The notes under the pieces were generated by a model, which worked only from the letters and a program-made list of their open reading frames with translations, was not told the DNA's origin and ran no database searches. DNA of 64,000 nt. Origin: Lewinella sp041392765. Its GTDB lineage: Bacteria > Bacteroidota > Bacteroidia > Chitinophagales > Saprospiraceae. The DNA lies in the NCBI GenBank assembly GCA_041392765.1, contig JAWKLL010000021.1, positions 1 through 64,000 of the forward strand, written 5' to 3'. A program made the position numbers and the translations under genes. Shown here piece by piece: positions 1-8,145 of this stretch. Every line of letters starts with the position of its first letter. Position 1 is the stretch's first letter.

Positions 1-44
1 CGAGGTCCTGCTGCTGCGATAGATTATTGAAAGGGTCTTTTTGT

Positions 45-60
45 CCCGATAGCTATCGAG
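45..60. repeat. CCCGATAGCTATCGGG-type palindrome
   Basis: A 16-base near-perfect palindrome (last bases GAG instead of GGG). Similar copies are at 25834-25849, 39932-39948, 63126-63141 and 63165-63180, and decayed ones at about 22003 and 22060. All are intergenic. Function unknown. Confidence 0.7.
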
Positions 61-131
61 AGGATTTTTTGGGATTGTTTTTAAGACAGGATTTACAGGA
101 TTTTTTTGAGGTGCTTTTAACTGCTGCCCCA

Positions 132-271
132 CACCTTTCGTGTTTTTCGTGCCTTTCGTGGTTAAAAAAAACACCCTTTCGTGTCCTTCGTGCCTTTCGT
201 GGTTCTCCCACACACCTTTCGTGCCTTTCGTGCCTTTCGTGCCTTTCGTGGCCCCCCCCCACCTTTCGCAC
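132..271. repeat. degenerate short tandem repeat, CCTTTCGTG unit
   Basis: About a dozen imperfect 9-10 base units of CCTTTCGTG, separated by a poly-A stretch and a poly-C stretch. On the minus strand this reads as a run of CACGAAAGG. Reading frames through it encode only low-complexity peptides, so I treat it as non-coding spacer. The spacing is not that of a CRISPR array. Confidence 0.75.
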
Positions 272-278
272 ATTTTAC

Positions 279-316
279 TCGCTTTCGCTCAATCAAGAAA
301 ATTTAGACCTACACTT
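279..316. repeat. partial copy of the AGAGTATGTCTAAA inverted-repeat element
   Basis: This stretch matches the right end of the elements at 39901-40072 and 53302-53455: CTCGCTTTCGCTCAATCA followed by AATTTAGAC. Only one end is present. It lies just upstream of the gene at 343. Confidence 0.55.
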
Positions 317-342
317 AGCGTTATCATTGGTAAATAGTTTTT

Positions 343-1056
343 ATGCTCCGACTGTTAGCTATATTGTTATTGCTGGGTGGCGTGGTGTATTGCCATGCCC
401 AAGATTTGCGCTCCGGTGTGGGCGTGGAGGTGTTTCCTCATTTTTCCAACCGCCGCCTGCTGGCTTTCGACCTTTCTACTACGCCACAGTACAGACTCGA
501 CTCATTGGAACTAGCCGAAACAGCCCTACCCTCCTATAGTACGGGACTGACGGTACACCATCGCGGCAACAAGGTAGGCGTTCAGGCTAGCCTGTATTAC
601 AGCCGAGTGGGGTATAGTAGCCAACGGACACGGATACCCTTTGGAGACCCTTTTGCCGCTCGATTCACCGACCAGCAATACCGCTTTCTTAGCCAACAAA
701 TAACAATACCTTTTGCCATTCTTTTTTACCAAGAACTTAGCGATAAAGACGATTTTTTCTTCCTCCTAGGAAGTGGGTTGAGTTATAACATGAAAAACCA
801 AGACATCATTGAACGCTTCGAAGGCGACATTTCTGAAAAAGAAATCAAGGATTCAGCATTTGATTATCGCCGGCTCAACTACAGTTTCCAAACGGGCATG
901 GGATGGGAACATCGCTTCAATGAAAACTGGGTTATGTCCGTAACACCTACTTTCTCTATATGGCTTGCTGGCCTGTATGTAGATGAACCTATCAGTAGAA
1001 ACCTCTACCAATTGGGGGTCCGTGTAGGGGTGCGGTACGACCGATGGTTTGAGTAA
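343..1056 (+). CDS. outer membrane beta-barrel protein, unknown function
   Basis: A 237-residue protein with an N-terminal signal peptide (hydrophobic LLAILLLLGGVVYC, likely cleaved after CHAQ). The rest has alternating hydrophobic and polar residues, is rich in Tyr, Phe and Arg, and ends in an aromatic residue (RYDRWFE). This fits the small porin-like or PorT-like beta-barrel proteins common in Bacteroidota. No catalytic motif is visible. It stands alone, is convergent with tonB downstream, and follows a repeat-rich spacer. The start chosen is the first ATG that gives a complete signal peptide. The family call rests on overall character, not on a diagnostic motif. Confidence 0.6.
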   Translation: MLRLLAILLLLGGVVYCHAQDLRSGVGVEVFPHFSNRRLLAFDLSTTPQYRLDSLELAETALPSYSTGLTVHHRGNKVGVQASLYYSRVGYSSQRTRIPFGDPFAARFTDQQYRFLSQQITIPFAILFYQELSDKDDFFFLLGSGLSYNMKNQDIIERFEGDISEKEIKDSAFDYRRLNYSFQTGMGWEHRFNENWVMSVTPTFSIWLAGLYVDEPISRNLYQLGVRVGVRYDRWFE

Positions 1057-1088
1057 TTCCCAAAAAGTGGCTACCTAAGTAGTTACCC

Positions 1089-1118
1089 AAAAAAGACCTG
1101 CCCAAATGGACAGGTCTC
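1089..1118 (-). terminator. intrinsic terminator after tonB
   Basis: AGACCTG and CAGGTCT pair around a 10-base loop. On the minus strand the stem is followed by TTTTTT, as expected for a terminator downstream of tonB. The plus strand lacks a T run. Confidence 0.65.
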
Positions 1119-1139
1119 CTCAAGCTAAACTCCACTAAA

Positions 1140-1188
1140 TATACCGAAGGGCATTGGCTTAACAGGAAGCTATACACCATTCGGTATA
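1140..1188. repeat. inverted repeat between convergent genes
   Basis: A perfect 9-base inverted repeat, TATACCGAA / TTCGGTATA, with a loop of about 31 bases. It lies between the terminator at 1089 and the tonB stop codon and has no T tract. Function unknown. Confidence 0.45.
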
Positions 1189-1205
1189 TTGGGTGTATGG
1201 CCTAT

Positions 1206-2144
1206 TTATGGGCTAACTTTGAGTATAAATTTCACAGGCAAATTAAAGTAAACAGGCACTTTCCGTCCTCTTTGCATACCCGGTGTCCACCGGTCTGCTA
1301 AGGTATTCATTAGGTTCACTACCCGCAGTGCTTCTTCACCGCATCCAGCGCCGATATCACGCACTACTTCTGCTCCTTCTATTTTGCCATCTTCTGTTAC
1401 CACAAACCTCACGACTACCGTGCCTTGCACATTATTGTCTCTGGCAATGGCCGGATATTTGATATTGGCGTAGATAAACTCCAGCAATTTTTCCTGTGCA
1501 CAAGCTTTTTTCTCGTCCATCGTACCCACTGTTTCACAACCTGGGAAGCGAGGCATCTCTTCCACTACTTTGAAGATTTCCTTCACAACAATCGCTGGTG
1601 GCGGTGGTGGCGGTGGTGGTGGTGGCGGTGCTGCTGCCTTAACCGCTGCTACGGGAGTATTGGTCACAGACATATTGGCATCGGCAGACTGGTCAGTAAA
1701 TACATCTTGGTCATCCGCTAACACTACGTCGTCGGGAACTTCCTGAATAACCGGAGGCGGAGGAGGTGGTGGTGGCGGTGGCGTACTCGTCTGTGGAGGT
1801 GCTTCCATAGCAATATCAAACTCCATTTCCATAGCACCTTCGGGTATGACCACATCTTCCTTGAATTGTGTCCAGTTGGAAGCTAATACCACCACGCCTA
1901 GAACGATTACCAACCCCAGCTTAAAAAACACCCCTGAATTGCGAAAAACATCCACCTCAGGGTATTTACTCCGGTTGCTGATGGTATAAGCCTTGGTATC
2001 ATTGGCATGCAGCGCTTTCAAGTCTTTTTCGGCATATTGCCCTAGCCGATAGCGACCATATAGAATCGCTATGCCTACTACAGCGAACAGAAGCAGTAAA
2101 CCCGCCATAACTTCTGTGCTGGTAAAATTTAGATTAGTTAACAT
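1206..2144 (-). CDS. tonB: TonB family energy transducer
   Basis: A 312-residue inner-membrane protein that would couple the proton motive force, through ExbB/ExbD, to outer membrane receptors such as those at 5710 and 46793. A hydrophobic segment at about residues 14-30 and a second at about 74-92 are visible. Two proline tracts (about residues 120-130 and 172-183) frame the periplasmic linker. The C-terminal 95 residues are a TonB domain with YPAIARDNNVQGTVVVRF and VTEDGKIEGAEVVRDIG, ending in the usual beta strand. The two-segment N-terminus plus proline linker is common in Bacteroidota. It is the last gene of the ompH-ompH-murI-tonB run and is followed by a terminator. Confidence 0.88.
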   Translation of the reverse strand: MLTNLNFTSTEVMAGLLLLFAVVGIAILYGRYRLGQYAEKDLKALHANDTKAYTISNRSKYPEVDVFRNSGVFFKLGLVIVLGVVVLASNWTQFKEDVVIPEGAMEMEFDIAMEAPPQTSTPPPPPPPPPPVIQEVPDDVVLADDQDVFTDQSADANMSVTNTPVAAVKAAAPPPPPPPPPPPAIVVKEIFKVVEEMPRFPGCETVGTMDEKKACAQEKLLEFIYANIKYPAIARDNNVQGTVVVRFVVTEDGKIEGAEVVRDIGAGCGEEALRVVNLMNTLADRWTPGMQRGRKVPVYFNLPVKFILKVSP

Positions 2145-2259
2145 GGCTTGAATATTTAGTGGCGATCAACGCTTGATCTTGACACTAAATTCGGCCTATC
2201 TCCTCTGGTATAAAATGATCTTTGTCAATGGTGGATAGGAATTTTCATCAAAGTGAGGG

Positions 2260-3033
2260 CTACACCACCTCAAAAGGTATCTCCGTGAGAAAGCTTAGAT
2301 TGGTAAAAGTACCCGAAGCCATAAATTGATAGACTGGCTGATGGCTATCGGAGGCAGCCAAATGCAGCGTGGCCAAACGGCGTGCTACCTGCCGGGCTAC
2401 CGCAGGCGCGGGGTCTATGAGGTGGATGTTTTCACCTGTTATCTGGTGAAGCAACGGCAGTAAAACAGGGTAATGTGTACATCCCAACACCAACGTATCC
2501 ACATCAGCGGCCAGCATGGGTTGGACAATATCGGAGAGCAACGCTCGGGTTTGCGGGCTATCAAGCTGGCCCGCTTCAATGAGGTCAACTAACCCTATAC
2601 AAGGGTTTTCCATCACTTCGATATGGTTCGCATAGCGTTCCATGAGCTGGGTATAGCGCTCGCTGCGAATGGTGGACAGCGTGGCCAGCACCCCTACTTT
2701 ACCAGTCTGAGTAGCGGCGGCGGCTGGCTTCACGGCTGGCTCCATACCCACAAAAGGCACATCAGGCCAGTGTTCGCGTAGTGCTTCCAAAGCGGCAGCC
2801 GTAGCGGTATTGCACGCCAGTACAATCATTTTGCATCCACGCCCTAGGAGCTGTTCCGTAATATCGAAAGAAAAATCGCGAATCTCAGCGGTCGTGCGCG
2901 GACCGTAGGGGACATGCCCCGTATCCGCATAATAAACCAAGCTTTCGTGGGGCAAAAGCCTATAAATAGCATTGGCGACCGAAAGGCCGCCAATGCCAGA
3001 GTCAAAAATCCCAACAGGTTGATTATTGACCAT
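2260..3033 (-). CDS. murI: glutamate racemase
   Basis: Interconverts L- and D-glutamate in the cytoplasm to supply D-Glu for peptidoglycan. The sequence shows the GIFDSGIGGLSVANAI opening, the first catalytic cysteine in the VLACNTATAAALE motif, and the second in LVLGCTHYPVLLPL; the SGT motif is near the C-terminus. About 257 residues is normal for MurI. I prefer the ATG at 3033 (MVNNQPVG) to an in-frame GTG two codons upstream. It lies 8 bases after the ompH stop, so the two are probably co-transcribed. The ompH-murI order is common in Bacteroidota. Confidence 0.95.
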   Translation of the reverse strand: MVNNQPVGIFDSGIGGLSVANAIYRLLPHESLVYYADTGHVPYGPRTTAEIRDFSFDITEQLLGRGCKMIVLACNTATAAALEALREHWPDVPFVGMEPAVKPAAAATQTGKVGVLATLSTIRSERYTQLMERYANHIEVMENPCIGLVDLIEAGQLDSPQTRALLSDIVQPMLAADVDTLVLGCTHYPVLLPLLHQITGENIHLIDPAPAVARQVARRLATLHLAASDSHQPVYQFMASGTFTNLSFLTEIPFEVV

Positions 3034-3041
3034 TGCCACGA

Positions 3042-3551
3042 TTAAAGCCCCATTTTGGACTTCACGGCCTCGCTCACGTCTTGGCTTTCCTCACCGAAAA
3101 GCAGCACCTGCTTATCGAATATAAAGGTGTAGCCATTTTCACTAGCAACGGCCTTAATGGCATCGTTGAGGCTGTTGTAGATGGGCTCCAATAGCTCGTT
3201 GCGCTTATTTTGGATTTGCTCCACCATACCTTGCTCTTCGGCTGCCAATTCTTGCTGGCGCTGCTGAAGCTTTTGGCCTTCCTGCTCTTGCTGCACAGGT
3301 GATAACTCACCGCGTTCTACCTTTTGCTGAACAGCCATATAGTCTTTCTGGAGTTGCTCAACGCTCGCCTGAAGCTTTTTCTGCAGTTGGAGTTGAAGCG
3401 CTTCCAAGTTGGCTTCAGCCTGTTTTACAGCTGGCAAATCAGCCAAAATAGCTTGGGCATCTACGTAGGCAAACTTCTGTTGTGCCTGGGCAGTGAAAGA
3501 AAGTGCCACCATCGCAATTGCTACCAAGCCAATTTTCAAAACATTCTTCAT
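3042..3551 (-). CDS. OmpH/Skp-family periplasmic chaperone
   Basis: A 169-residue secreted protein: signal peptide ending SFTAQAQ, then the family's typical opening KFAYVDAQAILADLPAVKQA. A long charged helical region (about residues 50-120, Gln/Glu/Lys-rich coiled coil) follows, then the C-terminal strand YTFIFDKQVLLFG. Skp-like trimers hold unfolded outer membrane proteins in the periplasm on the way to the BAM complex. The start is the ATG at 3551; a TTG three codons upstream is less likely. The leader is occupied by an inverted-repeat element (3570-3635), which probably affects expression. It has a paralog at 3703. Confidence 0.9.
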   Translation of the reverse strand: MKNVLKIGLVAIAMVALSFTAQAQQKFAYVDAQAILADLPAVKQAEANLEALQLQLQKKLQASVEQLQKDYMAVQQKVERGELSPVQQEQEGQKLQQRQQELAAEEQGMVEQIQNKRNELLEPIYNSLNDAIKAVASENGYTFIFDKQVLLFGEESQDVSEAVKSKMGL

Positions 3552-3569
3552 TGTTGTCAAATTAGTGTA

Positions 3570-3635
3570 AGAGTATATCTAAATTTTCCTGATTGGACGA
3601 AAGCGAGCCAATTCATGAAATTTTAGACATACGCT
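3570..3635. repeat. short internally deleted AGAGTATGTCTAAA element
   Basis: Begins AGAGTATATCTAAATTTTCC and ends with the inverted form AATTTTAGACATACGCT. Compared with the elements at 39901 and 53302 it has both ends but no middle. It begins 19 bases upstream of the ompH start codon, so it sits in the promoter or leader. Confidence 0.7.
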
Positions 3636-3702
3636 AAGTTCTCGAATGTGTAAGTAGTCGGATAATCCGGCCGGCAAAATTAGTAGAATTTGGAAAGTTC
3701 TA

Positions 3703-4215
3703 CTACAAACGACGAATAATATCCTCCGTTTTATCGTATTGCGGGTTGGAGAAAATCATCCCCGAATCGCTGGAACGATCAAAAATAAAGTCGTAGGAAC
3801 GCTCTTGAGCATAACTCTCAATAGCGGCATACACACGCTCTTGAATGGGTTGCACCAATTCCTGACGACGCTTGAACAAAGCTCCCTCCGGGCCAAAGCG
3901 GTCGCGTTGCATTTCGCGCACGGCTTTTTCCTTGTTCATAATCTCGTCTTCGCGCTGTTTGCGGGCATCCTCACTCAAAAGGACTTGCTCCGCCTGGTAA
4001 CGGTTGTACATCCCTTTGATAACATCGTACTCTTGGGCGATCTCTTGGCGCCACTGGTTGGCCAACCGATCCAATTCCGCCTGCGCTTCTTGGTATTCTG
4101 CTATGTTCTCCAGAATTTCCTGCACATCCACGTAGGCAAATTTCTGGGCAGTGCCTGCTACCTGAAAAAAGAGCAGCGCCGCAACGAACAAGGGTAGTGC
4201 TTTTAGATACTTCAT
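3703..4215 (-). CDS. OmpH/Skp-family periplasmic chaperone (paralog)
   Basis: A 170-residue protein with a signal peptide (LPLFVAALLFFQVAGTA), the KFAYVDVQEILENIAEYQEA start of the mature domain, and a charged helical middle. The end is YDFIFDRSSDSGMIFSNPQ, the usual OmpH C-terminus. It is clearly related to the neighbour at 3042 but diverged: the helices differ most and the strand motifs are kept. Bacteroidota often carry two adjacent ompH genes, usually after bamA. No bamA is present upstream here. The ATG at 4215 fits the signal peptide better than the one at 4221. Confidence 0.88.
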   Translation of the reverse strand: MKYLKALPLFVAALLFFQVAGTAQKFAYVDVQEILENIAEYQEAQAELDRLANQWRQEIAQEYDVIKGMYNRYQAEQVLLSEDARKQREDEIMNKEKAVREMQRDRFGPEGALFKRRQELVQPIQERVYAAIESYAQERSYDFIFDRSSDSGMIFSNPQYDKTEDIIRRL

Positions 4216-4221
4216 AATCAT

Positions 4222-4661
4222 TGGTTTTTATTTTTTTAGCTGAAATCAAGGCAAAATTAGCATTAATATTCACCTTGTGGACGATACAATAACGAAAAAG
4301 ATACACACTTAGGTCAAACACCCCCGGGTGGTTTAACGATAGTTTAACGGCTAACGACGATTTGCTGGTTTTGTTATCTTTTTTTTAACAAGCAGAGGGC
4401 TTTGAAGTGGGGCGCTCCCCCGCATAGTCATTGTTGTCCCATCTTACCTCGTGGGCGGGGTCAGGTGCTTACGGGCTTCGCTGTTCGCTCGTCCCTCCCT
4501 GTGGTCGGGAGGTAAGCCCCCTACAGCCCCTTAGCGCGAGCTACGCAACGATCTAACGTTTACGAAGCCTACCAAAGACCTTACGTGTGTACACATCTCG
4601 TCAATCTGTTGGTTAACAAAGATGTGTCATTCATATCCCCATGAAGTCTTGAGTCTGTTGC
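4222..4661. other. intergenic region with GC-rich block
   Basis: No gene is supported in this stretch. Positions 4400-4560 are GC-rich and contain possible hairpins, for example around GGGAGGTAAGCCCC, while the flanks are AT-rich. The block resembles the GC-rich spacers at 26043-26180 and 61560-61680 in composition only. Confidence 0.5.
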
Positions 4662-4703
4662 AAAAAGGCAGCGACGAATTTGTTTTTCATCGCTACCTTT
4701 TTT
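4662..4703 (-). terminator. intrinsic terminator after the btuB-like/DUF4465 operon
   Basis: AAAAAGG-AGCGA pairs with TCGCT-CCTTTTTT across a loop of about 15 bases. It has A and T tails on both sides and lies 21 bases past the stop codon at 4725, so it probably ends the B12-controlled transcript. Confidence 0.75.
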
Positions 4704-4724
4704 ATCCATCATTCAAGCCATCTT

Positions 4725-5702
4725 TTACAAGCGCTGTATCGCTCCTGTATATGGTGTTTGTCCCGGCAATGTATAGATAAAGAAATACAAACCGCTACTC
4801 CATGCCGTTACATCAATAGTCTGTAACGCTGTATTTGACACCATGCTTGTATAAACCACGCTCCCAAGGGAATTACGCACGACCAAGTTGCCACCTAAAG
4901 CATTTGCTGGAAGTGGTATTGTGCATTGGTTAGTGGCTGGATTAGGATAGGCTGACAATATTCGCGCTTCTTGGTTTCTATCATCAGTCGGAGTCAAGTC
5001 AACGGTGGTGAAGTTATCCATGCAGAAATAGGCAGGTGTATTCATTCCAAAGGCACCATTATCGGATGAGGTAAGGTAAAAATTTAAGCCATCAAGCCCT
5101 GTTCCTAAGGGTGTCAAGTCCACATACGTCCATTCGGAGAGGAGATAATCCTGTGTGTTGTCGGCAAAACGGTAATCAGCTAGATAAATTTCCACCATAG
5201 AAGCCGTTTCCACCGCATCCGTGAAACCTTTAATCGTGAGAAGAAAAAAATCTGGATCGTCACCTGTTTCTCCTCCGAATTGCTTAGCAAAAGCATCTCC
5301 ATTGAGCATCGAGCGGTAAGCGTAGGTACTGTTGGTGACATAAAACCCCGTTGCTCCTGTCGCGTGATTGGTAAAAAGCAATTGAGAAGAAGGCGAAGCG
5401 TATGTGACGGCATAATTTGGCGACCCCTCTACCCCACTACCGACAATGCTGGCATACTGATTAGTAAAACCCGGTGTTTCTGTATCAGTGGCAGCAGAAA
5501 TTGCCCACCCCGTCCAATAATCAAAAGCGGCATCATAAGTGTTGGGCAACGAAATATTGCCAGCATCAAAGCTGCCCCAAGGCGCATTATTCAAGTAAAT
5601 ATCGGGCGAAATGATATTGAAATTTTCAAAATCTGCCTGCGTTTGACTAGCGAGTGAATTGAAGAGATTCACCATCAATAGCAATAGTAACGTGTTTTTC
5701 AT
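4725..5702 (-). CDS. DUF4465 protein with T9SS sorting domain, probable surface cobalamin accessory
   Basis: A 325-residue secreted protein with a signal peptide (LLLLLMVNLFNSLASQ) and a DUF4465 domain at about residues 24-235. Recognisable parts are the ADFENF start, DYWTGWAIS, the NQYASIVG segment, YVTNSTYAYRSMLNGD, DDPDFFLLTIKGF and YFCMDNF. A C-terminal T9SS domain follows (about 250-325, opening ILSAYPNPATNQ). It is the second gene after a cobalamin riboswitch, 7 bases behind the BtuB-like receptor. From memory, DUF4465 proteins recur beside B12 receptors in Bacteroidota, so a surface-exposed B12-binding role is a reasonable inference. No ligand-binding residues can be assigned here. The T9SS tail, rather than a lipoprotein anchor, is notable. 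Confidence 0.85.
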   Translation of the reverse strand: MKNTLLLLLMVNLFNSLASQTQADFENFNIISPDIYLNNAPWGSFDAGNISLPNTYDAAFDYWTGWAISAATDTETPGFTNQYASIVGSGVEGSPNYAVTYASPSSQLLFTNHATGATGFYVTNSTYAYRSMLNGDAFAKQFGGETGDDPDFFLLTIKGFTDAVETASMVEIYLADYRFADNTQDYLLSEWTYVDLTPLGTGLDGLNFYLTSSDNGAFGMNTPAYFCMDNFTTVDLTPTDDRNQEARILSAYPNPATNQCTIPLPANALGGNLVVRNSLGSVVYTSMVSNTALQTIDVTAWSSGLYFFIYTLPGQTPYTGAIQRL

Positions 5703-5709
5703 ATTGATT

Positions 5710-7593
5710 TTATTGTTGAGGAAATTTTATCTGAGTAAAATAAAAAAATAAATTAATTTGATAGCTTCTACCGGGCATGGGGCGACGCTCCACCACGCGG
5801 TAAGAAGTATTCCAAATATTGTCGGCGGTAGCTTGCAGTGTTAAGGAGTGTTGCCTCAGCGGAATAGACCAAGCCAAAGCCAAGGTAGCTAGTTGCCAGT
5901 CCGCTAAAGATTCATTGATGCCTTCCACGGCTCCGCTATATCGGTGAGTGTAGCGACATTGCCACTGTTTTCGACGATAAGCGACACTAGCATTAGCCAA
6001 CCATTCGGGCGTGTACAACAACTGCGCACCTTTGGGAAAATATGGCCGCCGTATTTCCTGTTGATAGGTAGCTATGGTATGGTTTGCCATCATCGAAGCA
6101 GACACCACCGCCTTCGAAACCTGCCAATTCCATTTCACCTGAAGCGTGGCTCCCCTGCTCCGCACCTGACCCACGTTGGTGGCGGAAAAGAAATTCTGCC
6201 CTTCTAATTGCGCCCACTGAATCCAATGATTAGTTTGGCGATTGAATACAGCGATATTCCAGTGCCAATTCATACGCTTGTAAGCAGTTTGGCGAGAGAT
6301 ACCAGCTTGCTGCGACCAAGCTGTTTCTGGCCTCAAATCCGGATTGCCACCCGGTATCCAGTAGAGGTCGTTTAGGCCGGGGATTCTGAAATCATGACCA
6401 GCACGCAAGGTTATGTGCCAACTACCCGCCATTTTAGTGAACTGCCAATGAAATGCGGGAATCCATCCCGTCCCTACTAAATGGGTAACTCTGGCTCCCA
6501 ACACCATATCACCTATACGCATCCGGCGGGTATAGTCCGAAAATATGCCAGCTTGCCACTGCACTTGAGGAGCGGAATAGTTCGTAGTTTCAGCCGTAGC
6601 GCGAGTCACCTGCCCTCCTGTCATCCAACTCCATTTAGACGTAACACGCCGACGTATCGCTTGCCCGAACAACTGACTAAAGCGGCTCGGTGCATCAATT
6701 CCTGCCAAAGAATCGGCGTAGTGTATTTGGTCTTGAATGTGTGCTAAACGGGTATCCCAAACAGCCTTGTTACCTGTTTTACGCCAGTGTAAGACGTGGC
6801 GAAAACCCTTGTCGTTCTGCTCCGCTACACTCCGCTGTTGGGTGGTGAGCGGTGGAATTTGCCGGTTGGCCCATTGCTGCCAGCCATGAAAGGATAAACG
6901 ATGAATACCTTTTTGTGAAAAATAAGATTGCCGTATAGATGTGAGTTGTATAGCAGCATTCGATTGCTGGCGCTCTGGCAGGTCTTCTCGAATACGATAA
7001 GGGAAGTCGTTGTCGGCTGCAAGGTGCTGCATGCTCAGGCTCGCGCCGTGTTGTTCGTTAGCCCAAGATGCCTCGGCTTGCTGCTGCTGATGCCCAAAAG
7101 AGCCGACAGATGTTCCCAATCGAGTATGCCACCCAACTTCTGGCGGATCACTGTCTAAACTGATACTACCCGAAACCGCTCCACTACCATGTGTAACGCT
7201 ATTGCCTACCTGTTCAAGTGCCAGCGTGGATGCTCCGTGCAAAGGAAGCAGTGCCAAATCAGTAAGCCCCAACATAGCGTTCTGGATTGGTATGCCATTC
7301 CACAAGACAGCCGTCTGGGATGCACTTCCCCCATTTATCGAAGGGGTGGCCAAGGTACCAGGGCCATACTGCTTGATGTAAACACCACCACGCTCAGCCA
7401 ATAGCGCACCTACATTCAAAGGCACAGGCGACAAGTTGTCTTTCAGCGGCCATGTTGTTTCAAAAGGCGACGGCGTAGCGTGTGTTGTGTCTATCACAAC
7501 GACGGTTTCTAACCGTAGCATAGCAAGACTGTCCTGTTGCAGATATGCAACAAGCGGCCTAAAAAACAAGCAAATTAGTGTTAATATTCGCAA
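5710..7593 (-). CDS. TonB-dependent receptor, BtuB-like (cobalamin)
   Basis: A 627-residue outer membrane receptor. After a signal peptide comes a TonB-box-like ETVVVID (about residues 29-35). The plug domain follows at about 60-150 (GVYIKQYGPGTLATPSINGG, TAVLWNGIPIQNAMLG, VTHGSGAVSGSISLD), then a beta-barrel to an aromatic-ending C-terminus. The upstream region holds a cobalamin riboswitch, so the likely substrate is B12 or a related corrinoid, taken up with TonB/ExbBD energy. The start is uncertain: only TTG is in frame at 7593, while an ATG 11 bases upstream is in another frame, so a one-base indel may hide the true start. The DUF4465 gene follows after 7 bases. Confidence 0.85.
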   Translation of the reverse strand: MRILTLICLFFRPLVAYLQQDSLAMLRLETVVVIDTTHATPSPFETTWPLKDNLSPVPLNVGALLAERGGVYIKQYGPGTLATPSINGGSASQTAVLWNGIPIQNAMLGLTDLALLPLHGASTLALEQVGNSVTHGSGAVSGSISLDSDPPEVGWHTRLGTSVGSFGHQQQQAEASWANEQHGASLSMQHLAADNDFPYRIREDLPERQQSNAAIQLTSIRQSYFSQKGIHRLSFHGWQQWANRQIPPLTTQQRSVAEQNDKGFRHVLHWRKTGNKAVWDTRLAHIQDQIHYADSLAGIDAPSRFSQLFGQAIRRRVTSKWSWMTGGQVTRATAETTNYSAPQVQWQAGIFSDYTRRMRIGDMVLGARVTHLVGTGWIPAFHWQFTKMAGSWHITLRAGHDFRIPGLNDLYWIPGGNPDLRPETAWSQQAGISRQTAYKRMNWHWNIAVFNRQTNHWIQWAQLEGQNFFSATNVGQVRSRGATLQVKWNWQVSKAVVSASMMANHTIATYQQEIRRPYFPKGAQLLYTPEWLANASVAYRRKQWQCRYTHRYSGAVEGINESLADWQLATLALAWSIPLRQHSLTLQATADNIWNTSYRVVERRPMPGRSYQINLFFYFTQIKFPQQ

Positions 7594-7670
7594 TAAATGG
7601 ACATTTCAACAGCAGTGTTGGGCAAAATGTCCACAGCTCCTTTACTCTAACGGCACGGAACAATAAGAAT

Positions 7671-7688
7671 GCTTTCTAGGAAGAAAGC
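7671..7688 (-). terminator. hairpin in the B12 leader, possible expression platform
   Basis: GCTTTCT and AGAAAGC pair around a 4-base loop. Transcribed on the minus strand it is followed by a T-rich stretch. It lies between the riboswitch and the btuB-like start, so it could be the regulated terminator. This is inferred from position and shape only. Confidence 0.45.
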
Positions 7689-7778
7689 AAAACAGTGGGA
7701 CATTTCACGACTTTTCCGCCGAAAGAGTGAAACAAACAACTTCTAGCTATTAGGTTACAACTATTAGAAGTGTGCCAA

Positions 7779-7950
7779 AGGCAGATATTCTGGCTTACTC
7801 AGGAGTGTGTTGTCATCGCCTTCCCATCGATAAGATAGTGGCTTTTGATGACATACTGAGTTTACAACAGCGGGGACTGCTCGGTTTTACACCGGATTCC
7901 CTTTTAAAGAAATAATGGAACATTGCTTATTTGAAAGGCTTCTCTGGTGG
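7779..7950 (-). promoter_or_regulatory. cobalamin (AdoCbl) riboswitch
   Basis: On the minus strand the conserved core appears in order: AAAAGGGAATCCGGTGTAAA (7893-7912), then ACCGAGCAGTCCCCGCTGTT, then TGTAA. The 3' B12-box-like AGCCAGAATATCTGCC is at about 7780-7795. These match the conserved blocks of the cobalamin riboswitch. The 5' boundary is approximate. It lies about 185 bases upstream of the TonB-dependent receptor start and is expected to reduce its expression when B12 is plentiful. Confidence 0.92.
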
Positions 7951-8001
7951 AGTGGGATTCTTTCAATCTCAATTTCCCAAAATTTCTACCTTATAGCAAA
8001 G

Positions 8002-8133
8002 TAATTTGACGGAAATAACCAGTCCCATTTTTTCTGAAGGCTTGTCTTTATGCACACGCTTTGTGCAAGTATTCCTACGCTTAGTGCATAAAGACAAGCC
8101 AAAAATGGGATCACTTATTTTTTTCCCGTCCCT
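8002..8133. repeat. long-hairpin element, family 1, copy A, with 8-base flanking duplication
   Basis: Left end TAATTTGACGGAAATAA, right end (inverted) GGGACGGGAAAAAAATAA. The arms pair over CCCATTTTT and GGCTTGTCTTTATGCAC, with a loop of about 30 bases. The direct repeat TAGCAAAG flanks both sides (7994-8001 and 8134-8141), as for a target site duplication. It ends 12 bases before the tamB stop codon. Confidence 0.75.
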
Positions 8134-8145
8134 TAGCAAAGGTAC

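Noticed and set aside
132..271. Possible CRISPR array
   Set aside because: Units are 9-10 bases, imperfect and directly adjacent, with no spacers of constant length and no cas genes nearby.
27..539. A 170-codon open frame across the repeat region
   Set aside because: It is built from the CCTTTCGTG units and then runs out of frame through the beta-barrel gene at 343; the peptide is low-complexity and shows no family features.
4222..4724. A bamA gene upstream of the ompH pair, as in many Bacteroidota
   Set aside because: The stretch is non-coding and the next gene is the DUF4465 protein, so bamA must lie elsewhere.
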